From: Agarophyton chilense
Taxonomy: Eukaryota; Rhodophyta; Florideophyceae; Gracilariales; Gracilariaceae
Length of the DNA: 64,000 bases
Assembly (NCBI GenBank): GCA_030374765.1
Contig: JARGXX010000096.1
Coordinates: 1,054,001 to 1,118,000, forward strand
Direction: 5' to 3'
Part shown: piece after piece, positions 18,515-29,243 of the stretch
Layout: each line of letters opens with the position of its first letter
Numbering within the stretch: the first letter of the stretch is position 1
The notes under the pieces: model-generated
What the model was told of the DNA's origin: nothing
Seen by the model: the letters and a program-made list of their open reading frames with translations, nothing else
The model's database searches: none
Program-made: the position numbers and the translations under genes

Positions 18515-20371
18515 ATGGGGTCCTTCACCACTTCTGAGGATCGCCACAAAACCGGCACATCGGTACAAACTTCTTCTACTCCTCCGACTTTCAGCGATAA
18601 GCAACTTCTCGCAACAGCAGTCTCAACCAGCCCTCTCAAGGGAATGAACCCATACGTCCTCAACCCACTCTCGGGGCCATCGGCCTCCGCGCCGGCGGAC
18701 AAAGAAGCTCCCCAGCAGGGTGGATATTTCTCCGGTTTGGATGCGGCTCCGTCAGGTACCGAACCTTCCGCCTCGGCGAGCATCCGACATCCTCAAGAGG
18801 ATTTGGACATTAACGCGGTGGCGTGGAACTCCGCTCATGCGATGCCCTTGGTAGCAAACTCCAGAGGTTGGATCTCAAACGAATCCTTTCGAAGGTGGAG
18901 TCCCCTTACCGATCCGGTGATACATTCCCGCGCTCCGTGGTTCCATCCGACAGCGGTTCGCGACGATGAGCTCATCGACTCCTACGTGGAGGACGGCTTA
19001 TTGCCGGGTGGCCTACCTGTTGAGGTTGTACGTTCTCCCGATTGGAGGGCGCGGGTAGCCATAGAGCCTCAGTATCTATACCGCGGTCGCGGGGAGTCCC
19101 TGGACAAGGCGCGCGCAGCGATGGCGGCTCTGGCCTACCAGCGATTGGAGAGGTCACGCTTTGACCATCTGGTTTTCCCAGTGTACGGGTTCGATGTCGC
19201 CTATTACCGCACGTACGGTGAGGTCTCCTACGGGGATAACCTGGCAGATTTTCCCGAAGCCGAGTTCCGCGGACCGGGTTTTCCTCTCCGAGAATATATG
19301 CTCCAATGGAGTCGTCCCATCCTTCGGGCTGAATTGAGGTACCTTCAACGGCAGTTTACCCAATATGGGTTCGATCGACGCGTGCGCTTCGAGCGCCGCT
19401 CGCGCTCCCGTTTCGGGTTCCTTGTCACGTATCCTCACGTGGATCTGGAGCGTATCCGTAACACGGCGAAGGTTGGGCGATTCGTGCCCCTTCCAGCTTG
19501 GTGGAGTAAGGTCGAGGTCCCCCGAGGGTGCTTTGCTGAACTGCCCCCATGCATCTACTATATCGGGTCTCGTTTGATGCACGACCCGAACTCGGGATAC
19601 TGGGCCCTCGTTGCAGCCGAGTGGGCAGCCCGCGTAGCGGCGCACCTCCTCTGGGATGCTCATGACCATTTCCGTATCTGGTATATTCCTCCGATGCTAC
19701 GGACCATCATGCGTCAGATCGACCTTGTCCCAGCGTTGGGTTTGGCCAGCAGCGTGCAGGACCTGTATCCAATCTTGGACGTGATCGACAACATCCAATG
19801 GGATCGAGTTCCAGTGGAAAATCAGCCGGCAGGGGAAGGATCCGCGCGAGACAAGTCTCCTGGCCGGTAAGATCCGGGCTCCGGTAACTGGGTCTATTAC
19901 AATCCCTTCGAAGGGGTTCGCATTAGCGCGGCGCAAGCACGGGCGCTGATTGACTCGCCTCGACCGATGCCGGTGGGACACCCGGCGGGGTTCATTTATA
20001 CCGACGATTACGAGTACGAGCCTCCAGTAGACCTGGACGATCCAGCGTTGGATAACGACATGCCAGCTCCTAGTGAAGTACTCCCTGTGGAGCCATCTGC
20101 ACGCTTCCAACCAGTGGGAACGACCTCAGCTGCGGCGGCGAATGCATCCGGTGGCGGTCCATCTGCTCCCCCCGGGTGGGGTGTGAACACCCTTGCGCAG
20201 GCGCCGGTTGCCACTCCGCAAGCGGATAGTGTGCGACAAGGCCTCGTGAACGCGGGCATTCCGATTCCCCCGGGTATGACGGATGTGAGCCAGATGTTGG
20301 CTTTCGCCTCGGCGTACCATCAGTGTCAGAATCCCAACGGTGGGGCGGATCCCTCCTCGGGCTTTCCGTAG
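18515..20371 (+). pseudogene. Long antisense ORF inside element D, one internal stop
   Basis: Runs opposite to gag-pol, between the 3' LTR and the chromodomain. From the ATG at 18515 it is open for 451 codons to a TAA at 19868-19870, then continues in the same frame to 20371, about 618 codons in all. The product is soluble-looking, with no signal peptide, membrane span or zinc finger. A central Trp/Tyr/Arg-rich block (LVFPVYGFDVAYYRTYGEVS, LPAWWSKVEVPRGCF, HFRIWYIPPMLRTIMRQID) suggests a folded domain, and the tail is Pro/Gly/Ala-rich. I recognise no family. Its ATG is 82 bp from the LTR, so the LTR could drive it in reverse. Antisense extra ORFs downstream of pol are known in some plant gypsy lineages. 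Confidence 0.65.
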
Positions 20372-20773
20372 TTCCGCCTTCGGGGAATTGTGGGGTCCAT
20401 AGCTTGGCGACAATAGTAAACTTCTGATATTTGCATAACTTCTTTTCTTCTTCCTTCCTAGGATCTTAACTTCTACTTCTCTTCTTCTTCCTTCTTAGGA
20501 TCTTCTTCATCTTCTTCTTCATCTTCTTCCTTTCCTAGGGTCCAATGTTCTTCTTAATCTTCTTCTCCACTTCGTGGGTCTTCTTTTTTCTTTTTTTCAT
20601 CATAAACTGTCCCGATAACCGGTGCTGTGTTCCCCGGTTAACGGCGCTAGGCCGAGGGCCAGTAGACATTCCCTCTCAATACGTGTTCTTCGGGATACTC
20701 TCCTCAATTCCTATTCAGAGGTCCAACATCTTCCTCACTTCGAGGTGGCATCCACACCAGTTCCCGTGGTGGC
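20372..20773. other. Low-complexity spacer in element D
   Basis: Pyrimidine-rich on the plus strand (CTTCTTCTTCC runs, about 20425-20600), then unassigned sequence up to the chromodomain remnant. Confidence 0.5.
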
Positions 20774-21064
20774 TTACCCGAATTGGGCACGATCCAGACT
20801 TGGAGGCAAGGTTACCCGAGCGCGTCGGTGATAGGATAAAACCTTAGACCGCGGAAGGTGCTCAATGGGTTCCATTGTATCCTCATCAGGCGAGAATCCG
20901 TACCATCGGACTTGGTAGCGAACTTCTCCCTCGGGGGTGTAGATGTGACGCACGATGCGATGGATAACGAATTCCTGCGGGTACACTTTTCCCTGTTCGG
21001 GCTTTTCTTCCATCTTGGAACGCTCTAGTTCCCTTGAGGGTGTCAACATAGGGTCTAGACACAC
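20774..21064 (-). pseudogene. Chromodomain remnant of element D integrase
   Basis: The frame contains EFVIHRIVRHIYTPEGEVRY followed by QVRWYGFSPDEDTMEPIEHL. This is the chromodomain fold: aromatic/hydrophobic strand, YxVRWxGF, then (D/E)xTWEP with Trp replaced by Met. In chromoviruses this domain sits at the end of integrase and guides insertion into chromatin. It is in a different frame from RT-RNase H and no integrase core lies upstream. 21065-21563 has no recognisable protein. Confidence 0.8.
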
Positions 21065-21563
21065 CCCGGTGGGTTCTTTTCCGTGTTGCGAGCGGGTCTC
21101 AGCACTTCGTCCAAACGGCGCCGAGTGGCCTGTGGGCTACGTTGTAACTTCCGTCTACGGAGTCAAAACGGCCCAGTTTTGGATTCTGGCTAAAGCGGAG
21201 ATCTTCCCGATAACAACGGTGTTCTTAGGTTCCGTGACGGTTGAGAAACCGCGACGCGGTAGCGTCTCCAATCTCAGGGGGGTAAGACTTCAACGTCAAC
21301 CCGAGCTACGGGGACGAAGGTTGCTCTTGTGCAACGCGCCGTGCGACGGAGGCGATTTGCGCGACGGTTGGTCGTCAGAGCCTTTTGATTGGCTCGGTGC
21401 CATTCGACGTGCGCCACATAAATGCGCGGGCGCCGGTTGCCACTCCGCAAGCGGATGTAAGGTGGCGCTTTCGACACGCGCTAGCACTCTCCTGAGCTGT
21501 CCCCGACGGGTCTCACTCATTTCTTTCCCATTCCTGAGGGTTTCAGTGTCTCCATAGGATTTC

Positions 21564-23963
21564 CTATTCCCATTCCATAACGGAGAGCCAAATTTGGTCA
21601 ACCTCGTCGTCGAGATCTTCCCCATGCGGGTCCGCTGACACAGCTTGTTCCCGAGAAAGCGGGGTTTGAGTGTGCGACACCTCAGTGTCTCGTCCGCGGC
21701 GGCGGGTGATCGTCGGCTCTGTAGGCGTTCTGGGTGCGGAGTTCTCCACACGACTCTCCCTAGGCGGGGTTTTGTCATTTTTTCTGACGTCGTGCTCGGC
21801 TGGGTCGGCGGTGATGTCGCTACCCATACGCTGGGGTTGTGACTTCTCTGTCGCTGGCTCGGTCGGGCTCGCCGTTTCACTGTGAGAACTAGATTCCCCG
21901 TTAGGGCGAGTGGCTGACGCCGAAACATCGTCCTGCGAAGGAACTAAGTCCTCCTCCCCCTCCTTAGGCGGAGAGCCAGGAGGCTTGATTACCTCCGGTG
22001 GGGGAATAACTCTGTAAGAGTTCGTTGACTGGGCCCTTGAGGGAGCGGGCCCAGGTTCGGGAGTATCCGAAGTTAAAGAGCCGGTCGTCGAATCCAGACT
22101 CTCGTTGACGAGTATATCGTCACAAACATCATCCGTCAGCGGTTGAGCTCCTCCCTCGAGGTCCAATTCCATAAAGCATGGGATGTCATCGTCCTCGTAG
22201 GGTTCCGTTTCCGCTGTGGTTCCCAAGCGAGATAGTGCATCAGCCTGAGTGTTCAGCTTCCCTTTCTTGTACAGGATCTCAAAGTCGAATTCCGACAGTC
22301 GGAGACGCCAGCGCATAAGGCGGCCCGAGGGTTCGGAGATCTCCAGGAGCCAACGCAAGCATGCGTGGTCCGTATGGACTTTGAAACGAGTACCCATCAG
22401 ATAGGGGCGAAGTGTAGCTAAGGCCCACACAACGGCTAAACATTCTTTCTCGGAGACCGAGTAGTTCCTTTCATGGACATTCAGGGAACGTGACCAGTAC
22501 CCAATAGGGTGACGTTCACCATCCTCAGAGGATTGGAACAGTGCACACCCTACTTGGTTTGCACTAGCGTCGGTGTCCACTTCGTAAGGGAGCCCAGGAT
22601 TGGGTAGAGCCAAGATTGGCGGTGATGTTACGGCATTCACCAGTGCCGTGAAGGCAGACGCTTCCGCGTCGCCAAAGGGTTCCAGTTCAACTGATTGTCC
22701 CTTCGTCAGGAGCCTGTTGAGGGGGGTGGCAATATCCGCAAAGTTCGGGACGAATCGGCGATACACGTTACACAGACCTAAGAAGGATCGCAACTCCGTT
22801 TGAGTTTTCGGGTGTTTTGCTTCCTTCAAGGATTTCACTCGTACTTCATCGATTTTAAGCTGTCCGGGACGGATGATATGACCCAGATACTTAACCGAAT
22901 CGGTGAAAAACTCGCACTTCTTGAGTTTCAAGGTGATTCCCGCGTCGCAGAGTATCTTCATTACGTCCCTGACGTGTTCGAGGTGATCATCCAGGTTGTT
23001 GGAGAAGACAATAATGTCGTCTAAATACACTAAACACGTCCTCCACTTGAAGGGAGCCAACAGAATGTCTATCGCCCGTTGAAACGTTGCGGGGGCATTT
23101 GTCAACCCAAAAGGCATCCTCCGGAATCGGAAAAGTCCTTGATGACACACGAAAGCCGTTTTGTCTCGATCTTCCTCCCTAATAGGGACTTGCCAGTAAC
23201 CCGAATTGGCGTCAAGGGTAGAGAAAACAGTAGCGCTCCCAAGGGAGTCGATGTATTCGTCCATCCGAGGGATCGGGTACACATCCTTAATGGTTACCTC
23301 GTTCAGGCGTCTGTAATCGATGCAGAAACGCCACGATCCATCCGGTTTCGGAACTAACACCACTGGTGAGGTCCAAGCGGACTGGGCAGGTTCAATTACG
23401 CCCGCTTTAAGCATCTTCTCCACCTGAGATTTCTCCTCTTCCCGAGCTTTCGGTCCAGCCCTGTAAGGGTGTTGGGCAATAGGCCGAGTGTTCGGTAACA
23501 AGTCGATGCGGTGTTCTGTAATCCCAATAGTTCCAAGGGAACCATCCCACATGGGGGTAAATTCACGAAGCATGTGACTCAGCTTCTCCCGATGAGATGC
23601 GGGTACATGGTTGAGATCCCATTTTTCCAATTCCTGAACAGGATCCGTCTGGTCTGCTCCTGTGATAGGGGACGTAACCTCCTGAGGTTTAAAGTGTTCA
23701 GCGTGGGGAGCTGCAGTCGTATGCTCACCGTCTTCCGCGATTTCGGCAGTGTCCTCCCCCTCCTTAGGGTCCGCCACACCAAGGACCTCTGCGATAGAGA
23801 TCTTTGTAGGTACGACCGCATGCGGGTGTGGAAGAACAGAACCCAGGATCTGGTGTTTGACCAAATGCTGCGTTGTCTTTCCAAAGTTGGCTACCAAAAC
23901 CTTGAAAGGTTTATCCGGTTCCACGGAGACAACTCCATTCGCAAGGGCAAGTTGACGCCGCGT
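21564..23963 (-). pseudogene. Element D pol: reverse transcriptase and RNase H
   Basis: Open for about 800 codons after a TAG at 23964-23966. RT blocks: HRIDLLPNTRPI, VVLVPKPDGSWRFCIDYRRL, FSTLDANSGYWQVPI, FRRMPFGLTNAPATFQ and the catalytic YLDDIIVFS. The Ty3-type RNase H follows: EVDTDASANQVGCALFQ, SEKECLAVVWALATLRPYL, HTDHACLRWLL and QADALSR. After RNase H the frame continues into an acidic Ser/Pro-rich linker and stops at 21564. Integrase is absent. It is in the same frame as the protease, separated by a TAA (24102-24104) and the TAG. Confidence 0.92.
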
Positions 23964-24101
23964 CTACAGAGACGGGTTCGGTTGTACCACATGCACACCA
24001 ATATGCTTGGTAACAACTGTGACCCAAACCTGGGTTTCTGGTGGGATAGCCACTGACTTCGCAACCTTTACCCGTGTAGACACCGGGTCCTTCTTCACAG
24101 A

Positions 24102-24755
24102 TTACTGCGCGACGGGGAGAGGAACGCGTGTTCGCGCTGCTCCCTGTAAGGGTTTACGAACGATTGGGATTGCAGACCCGTCTTCGAGTTCCACAGTTCT
24201 ACTCCGAGGACGGATGGCTTCCACGAAGCGGTCGCAAAAGTCACAACCCAGTATGACTGGTGCTGCAAGTGACTTGCATACAATAAACTCTAGTTGAACG
24301 AGATAGGAGCCTAACCTCACCATGAGGGAAATTGTACCCAGTGTCCGTAGCGGGTTGTTGTTCGCATCGGCAATATCCAAATGTGGACCGGTACGAACTT
24401 GAACCCGGAGCAGCGGGGGTAACAATTCAACATGAATGAAGTTAGGAGCGGCTCCTGTATCCAGGACAGATACTTGACGAACCATAAACTGGTTGGACAG
24501 GCCGAAGTCGGCGAATTCTTTATAATTCCGCTTGGCCATTACCATAACTCGATCCGGAATACGGAGATTATGGGACCGTATCCACGGGCAACGGAGGACA
24601 CTAAAGTATCCCGAGTTAACGTCGGTGTCCGCCGTTCTCCTTGAAAGGATAGTCACAGCTGGGGAGCGAAGCTGGAGCGCCTCGGGCGTCTTCAACTCCG
24701 GCTTAGAAGACGCCCCTCCCGCAGGGGAGACTCCCAAGTTTAGTTTTTCGAAGCG
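24102..24755 (-). pseudogene. Element D aspartic protease
   Basis: About 210 codons containing the retropepsin active site VLDTGAAPNFIH and a later hydrophobic-hydrophobic-Gly flap/closing block (AAPVILGCDFCDRF). It overlaps the gag stop in the -1 frame and ends at a TAA (24102-24104), beyond which the same frame runs into RT. The protease processes gag-pol. Confidence 0.8.
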
Positions 24756-26770
24756 GACCCGACCGAATTCGGTGCAGCTGCCTCGAAGGGGACCGGTTGT
24801 TCCCCGTTCGCGGGTACAAGTTCTGTATCCCTGTCAGCAAGGTGAGCTCGGAGTATCCTTTGTTCCTCATAGGACCTACTCGGGACTCGAGCTTTCTCCT
24901 CAGGGGTCAGAGCCTCGTACTGAGCGATAATTCGTGAACCCTCCCGCAGGGGAAATGTGCAGTCTGGTGCTCTGTGACCACGGAGGTAACACAAATAGCA
25001 AATCAGCTCTGCCGGGTTCGGTTGTGGACGTGAATCCACGCGACGTGGTGCTGTATCCCTCCATCCGGGGCGAGAGAACCGAGCAGCGGTATTCGCAAAA
25101 GGTAGCGATACGGTTGGCACCCTCCGTCCGTGGGTATAGAGCGCAGGGTCTTCATCCGTAGTCGGAGCGGATGTCGACGGCAACTCAGACGTACCCATAG
25201 ATTCGGGGTTAGTTCCCATGAAGTGAATGTTATCATTGACCCCCACAGGGGCAGGGCCTCCTGCGAGTGACAAAGACGAGTTACCTCCATCGGCGAGGAG
25301 TGCACGTGTCGGCCGACTCTTTCGGTTCTGCCGGGCACGGAGAGTATCCCCCTCAGCCTGGGCGTACTGAACCAGTTCAAAGTAGGTCAGCTTGCGCTTC
25401 TCTTCCCGATATCGGGCAACCAATGCCCTTATCGAGGGGTCCAAACCATCCACAAACATGGAGCATCTCTCGTAGGCGGGGAATACATTCCCGCATCGGT
25501 GAAACGCTTTATTCAAGCGAATTGAATACACCGTTTCGGTTTCCATCGGCTTCTGCCGCGTATCCCTTAATGCAAGGATTGCTTCCTGAATCGCATTTCC
25601 AGTAGCGTATGACCTCAAGAGGTACTGCACCGCTTCGGGCCAGCACGTGACTCCCCCTTCCGAGGCTCATGATGATCCACGGACGGAGTTGAACTGGTCT
25701 TCAGCCATTCCCTTTAAGAAATAGGGTAATGCAAGATACGCTTGCGCTTCACTCATACCGAGGATGTCAGCCTCCTGGACGAACCTCGCAAGGAAATCGA
25801 GCACCAGAATTGGGTCTGTTCCTGTGAACTCCCTCTTCTGTAGGGTGATGCTCAGCCTTTTGATGTAGTCCTTGACCTTACCCGTTCCGCGGGATGTTCG
25901 ATCTCCCGAAGGGTTATCCAACCGGTAATAGCGGTACGATAGCAGCTTCCGATAGAGAGGATTCGTCGGCTTCAGCTACCTTAATCCAAGGTGTTTCCTA
26001 CCCTTCTTCCGGGTACGGATTGCCCCTTGAGAGGTGTAAGTAGCCTTCGACCGAGTCGCCCGGGATGACCGGCGTTCATCTTCACTATCCGAAGATTCGG
26101 AGGACGAACTCGATGGCGAGCGATTGGGATCGGAATCCGATAAATCCTCTTGGAGGTAAACCCTCTTTTTGGACTTGCGGCGGTCCCGTTTAGCGGAGCG
26201 GTGTTCTTCGTCTTCCGAAACGTCGGGTTTATCCTTCGAGGCTTCTGCGTCTCCGTCCATACGGATAATGGCCTCGAGGGTGTCCAGCCGAGCTCGGAAG
26301 CGTTCCGCTTGCACGCGGTGTTCCTCCACGAGGCTCCGGTACTCCTGGATAAAGACCCCAGGGGTACCAAAGCTTTCCAAAAGGGAGTTCACATCCCTAC
26401 ACAGGGTACGAAGGTCATCGGCGACTCCCCGCACCGGGGCGTTCTCCACCCTGAGGCGGAGGGTAGTAACCTCGTGAACGAGCTCGACGTGAGCCGCGTT
26501 GGCGATATCGATTCGAGTCTCCAGGCGCTGTAATTCAGGTTCGGCCCGACTTCGGGGTGCTCCTGAGGGGGTCTCCACCACTGGAGCTGGGCCCACAGCC
26601 ACGACCTCTCGAGGACCTGAAACCACTGAGGGTGCTCTCCGAGTGTCCGGATCGATACCGGAATCGTTCCGATCTTCGGGAATTGAGCTCCTCGACCTAG
26701 GCGGGGCCGGGGGCAGTGAATCCGCTTGACGGTTCGATCCAGTCCTGAAACCACGGGTAGGCGGCGACAT
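24740..26770 (-). pseudogene. Element D gag with two in-frame stops
   Basis: One reading frame from the ATG at 26770 to 24740, interrupted by TAG at 25976-25978 and TGA at 25667-25669. The N-terminal part has a coiled-coil-like stretch (RLETRIDIANAAHVELVHEV) and a Ser/Asp-rich basic region. The capsid domain follows the TAG (VKDYIKRLSITLQ, FLARFVQEADILGMSEAQAY, YLLRSYATGNAI, YVEL-like FELVQYAQAEGD). A CX2CX4HX4C zinc knuckle (CYLCYLRGHRAPDC) is near the end. The first stop lies at the same residue as a stop in the gag of element C. Confidence 0.85.
24743..24749 (-). other. Candidate -1 frameshift site, gag to protease
   Basis: Element-sense TCG AAA AAC TAA at the gag stop. The protease frame is -1 relative to gag and is open across this point. 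The AAAAAC run resembles retroviral slippery sequences, though preceded by G rather than A. Confidence 0.4.
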
Positions 26771-26977
26771 GCTGCAGACACGACACCGACGATTCGGGGT
26801 AACGATGAAATTCGATCACGAGATTCCCGGAGAACGGATGACGTAACACAAGACAAAAATGAAAACCAATTCCACCCTTTCCAAAGAGGACCACTACAAC
26901 AAATCTTCACGACGGTGCTTCCTCTTCCAAGAGATATTTCAACACGTGGATGACCAACCCAAAAGTCCGAGAACGGA

Positions 26978-26995
26978 TTCTAAGTCGGGAGTCCA
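26978..26995 (-). other. Primer-binding site of element D
   Basis: Element-sense TGGACTCCCGACTTAGAA starting 2 nt inside the 5' LTR. It ends in TGG as needed to pair with a tRNA CCA tail. The same block is found after the LTRs of C and F. Confidence 0.6.
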
Positions 26996-26997
26996 CT

Positions 26998-27913
26998 TGT
27001 GGAGCAAAACACGGCGACGGGAAGTGCTCTCAAGGTGTTCGAAGCCTTGCTCCCTGGGGGGAGGCAGACTCAGAGACAGAGCCCTCCGTTCCACCCGTAG
27101 TGTGGGGTGTAACTCCCACGGGGGATTCCGGCAGTACCGACGGAGGTGAGGGGTAGAAACCGTTGGATCGGGAATGGGTATGGGTATCCCAAAGAATGGG
27201 GGAAAATCCGGCGAAGAGGAAAAACGGCGCGAGGGTCGGGCACTAACAGGCACCGGACCCGAGAACCAGAAAAAGGGCAAAACAACAAAAGAAACCCAAC
27301 ACAGGGGCGAAAACCTGTCCTCGAAAGGAAACACAAAAAGCACGCAACAAGTAAGAAGAACCCCCACGGGGTATCGTGCACGCAGGTCGTCTGAGCGGTC
27401 CCAAGGGGGTGGTTGCACGGAACCCAAACGTGGGCACTCTCCAAGTGGGGACGTGTCCCTACGCAGGCGTTGCTAACCAGAGCCCGTTCCGGGTTGTAAG
27501 GCCGAAACGATGGCGACGAAGAACCTCTAAAGGTATCGAAGACCAACCTTGGTTCCCATTTACTTTGAGCTTCGGACTGTCAGATCTCGCCTCCCTAAGT
27601 AGGGCCCACTAACTAAACTCTACAGTAGTGCACACCTGCTCAGGGCCATACACGTGGAGATCCAACTGTCAGGGCCCAAAAATCCAGCGTTCTAACAAAT
27701 ATCCGAAAATCGGTGCCAGAATTAAGCCACGTGTATCACGGGGCCAATCCAACCATGGGCCATCCGAATTTTCCCTTATAGGCGAATTCTAACCAGAAAA
27801 CAGTGCCACCTCAGCACACCTTAGAGGGGATCATAGTCATAACCCTCGGAGGGTTCAATCCTCATTCTATGAGTTGCATCTTCAAGTATCCCCTAACTGG
27901 GCGTTGCTCTACA
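26998..27913 (-). repeat. 5' LTR of element D
   Basis: 916 bp, TG...CA in element sense, matching 17116-18029 closely. Confidence 0.92.
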
Positions 27914-28356
27914 ATATTCAGTAATATACATTGATTCTTCATCGTTGCCCACGATTACTTCACTTCCGTCTGACAACTCATTTATCACGTAGTTGGGGAT
28001 ATTCTTGAATCCATGAGAAATCGGTTTTTCATAATTGACTTCAGAATTTTCGGAAATATAACACTTGGCTTTCGTAATACTATGTTATACTTCTTCGCCT
28101 TTTTTTTCACGAAAAATTGTTTGCCAATATCTCTTACTACTTCAAACGGTCCTTTCCATCGAGATAGCTCTTTATTACGATAGATCAAAACTTTTAGTCC
28201 TGATTTAAATCGCCGTGAACGGCTTTTGAAAGACGTGATTCGAGAGCACGTTTCAGTCCTATTTCATCGGCAATGATTTCTATTTTTGAAGGAATAGTCA
28301 AGAGAGCTTTCATACGGTTTTCTTGATCAGGTATGTTTTTATGAATGCAAGTAAAT
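27914..28356 (-). pseudogene. Element H integrase C-terminal remnant
   Basis: AT-rich minus-strand frames reading NRMKALLTIPSKIEIIADEI and IYRNKELSRWKGPFEVVRDI. The second is the end of a retroelement integrase (SH3-like WxGPFEV block). It continues from the other side of solo LTR G2 and is interrupted by element D at its far end. Frame changes and stops show decay. Confidence 0.6.
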
Positions 28357-29243
28357 TGTAGGACAAAGCTTGGAGCGGAGACACCACGAAGATGTTCGGG
28401 ATCTTCCTCTCTTGAGAGACACGCCTCAGGCGGAGGAGGCGCGTCCCAGCGGAGCACAGAAACAGAGCCACTCTGGAAAGGCACGACGAAGTCGGGTGTA
28501 AGACCGAGGCCAATCCGGCGGGATATACCTAGAGTGTTCAGGTGAGCACGGCACAGTCCGGGGTGTGACCAATCCTAGGCGGAGCGGTACCACGGCGATC
28601 GTCGGAAAAGGGGCGAGGAAACACTCGTATAAGGTGGACGAGCGAGGTGAGTGAGGCGGCCACTCACAAGAGACAAAAAAAGAACAAGGGGAAAATTGGG
28701 GCGAAACCCTATACAGGGGCGGGACTACGATAAGTGTCGGCGATTAAATATGAACCCACGGTGGTGGTAGCACTCTGGTCGACAGAGGGGTGGATGAACT
28801 AACGTGCAACGGGCGCTCACGCAGTATGTGGTGAAGACGCGCCGAAGGCGAAAAGTTCAGAGCCAAGACTCCCGCCTTGGTATGTCCCAGGAGGGTGTTT
28901 ACTAGGGAGCAGTGCTCAAGCTCCTAAGTAGTGTGGCGCGCGGCCCCTGACAGTGGGCGTGCGCACGGAAAATAGACACTAAATAGCGATAGCGTAGCTA
29001 AAAAAATACTAAATAATACTAAATAATACTAACCATTAGGTAGAGTCCGGGCCACGTGTGGCACGCCTCGCACTCGAGCGTCGGCATCCGTGCAGTCCAC
29101 GTGTTCCACCAGTGTGCACCTCCGGTCCTAACCGGCCGTCGGCACGCAATAGCGGTATAGCTTGTCATAGACCAAGCTAGACCTCAAGCGAGCGAAATCT
29201 CTAAGTCCTGGGAAGAAACCCCCTTGAAGGGCATTGTCCTTCA
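28357..29243 (-). mobile_element. Solo LTR, family G, copy 2
   Basis: 887 bp, reverse complement of 15375-16262 with scattered differences. A perfect 5-bp duplication TAAAT lies at 28352-28356 and 29244-29248. Inserted in the integrase of element H; removing it restores the H frame. Confidence 0.9.

Larger units (their letters stand above)
17116..27913 (-). mobile_element. Ty3/gypsy retrotransposon D (chromodomain type, defective)
   Basis: 10.8 kb in minus orientation. LTRs start TGTAGAGC and end GCTCCACA. Order in the sense direction: 5' LTR (26998-27913), primer-binding site, gag, protease, RT-RNase H, chromodomain remnant, antisense ORF, polypurine tract, 3' LTR (17116-18433). The integrase core is missing between RNase H and chromodomain, and several in-frame stops are present. 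The 5-bp flanks do not match (AAGTC on the left, ATATT on the right), so ends or surroundings were rearranged after insertion into element H. Confidence 0.9.

Noticed and set aside
17111-27918. Target-site duplication for element D
   Set aside because: The flanks AAGTC and ATATT do not match, so no duplication can be claimed although both LTR ends are clear.
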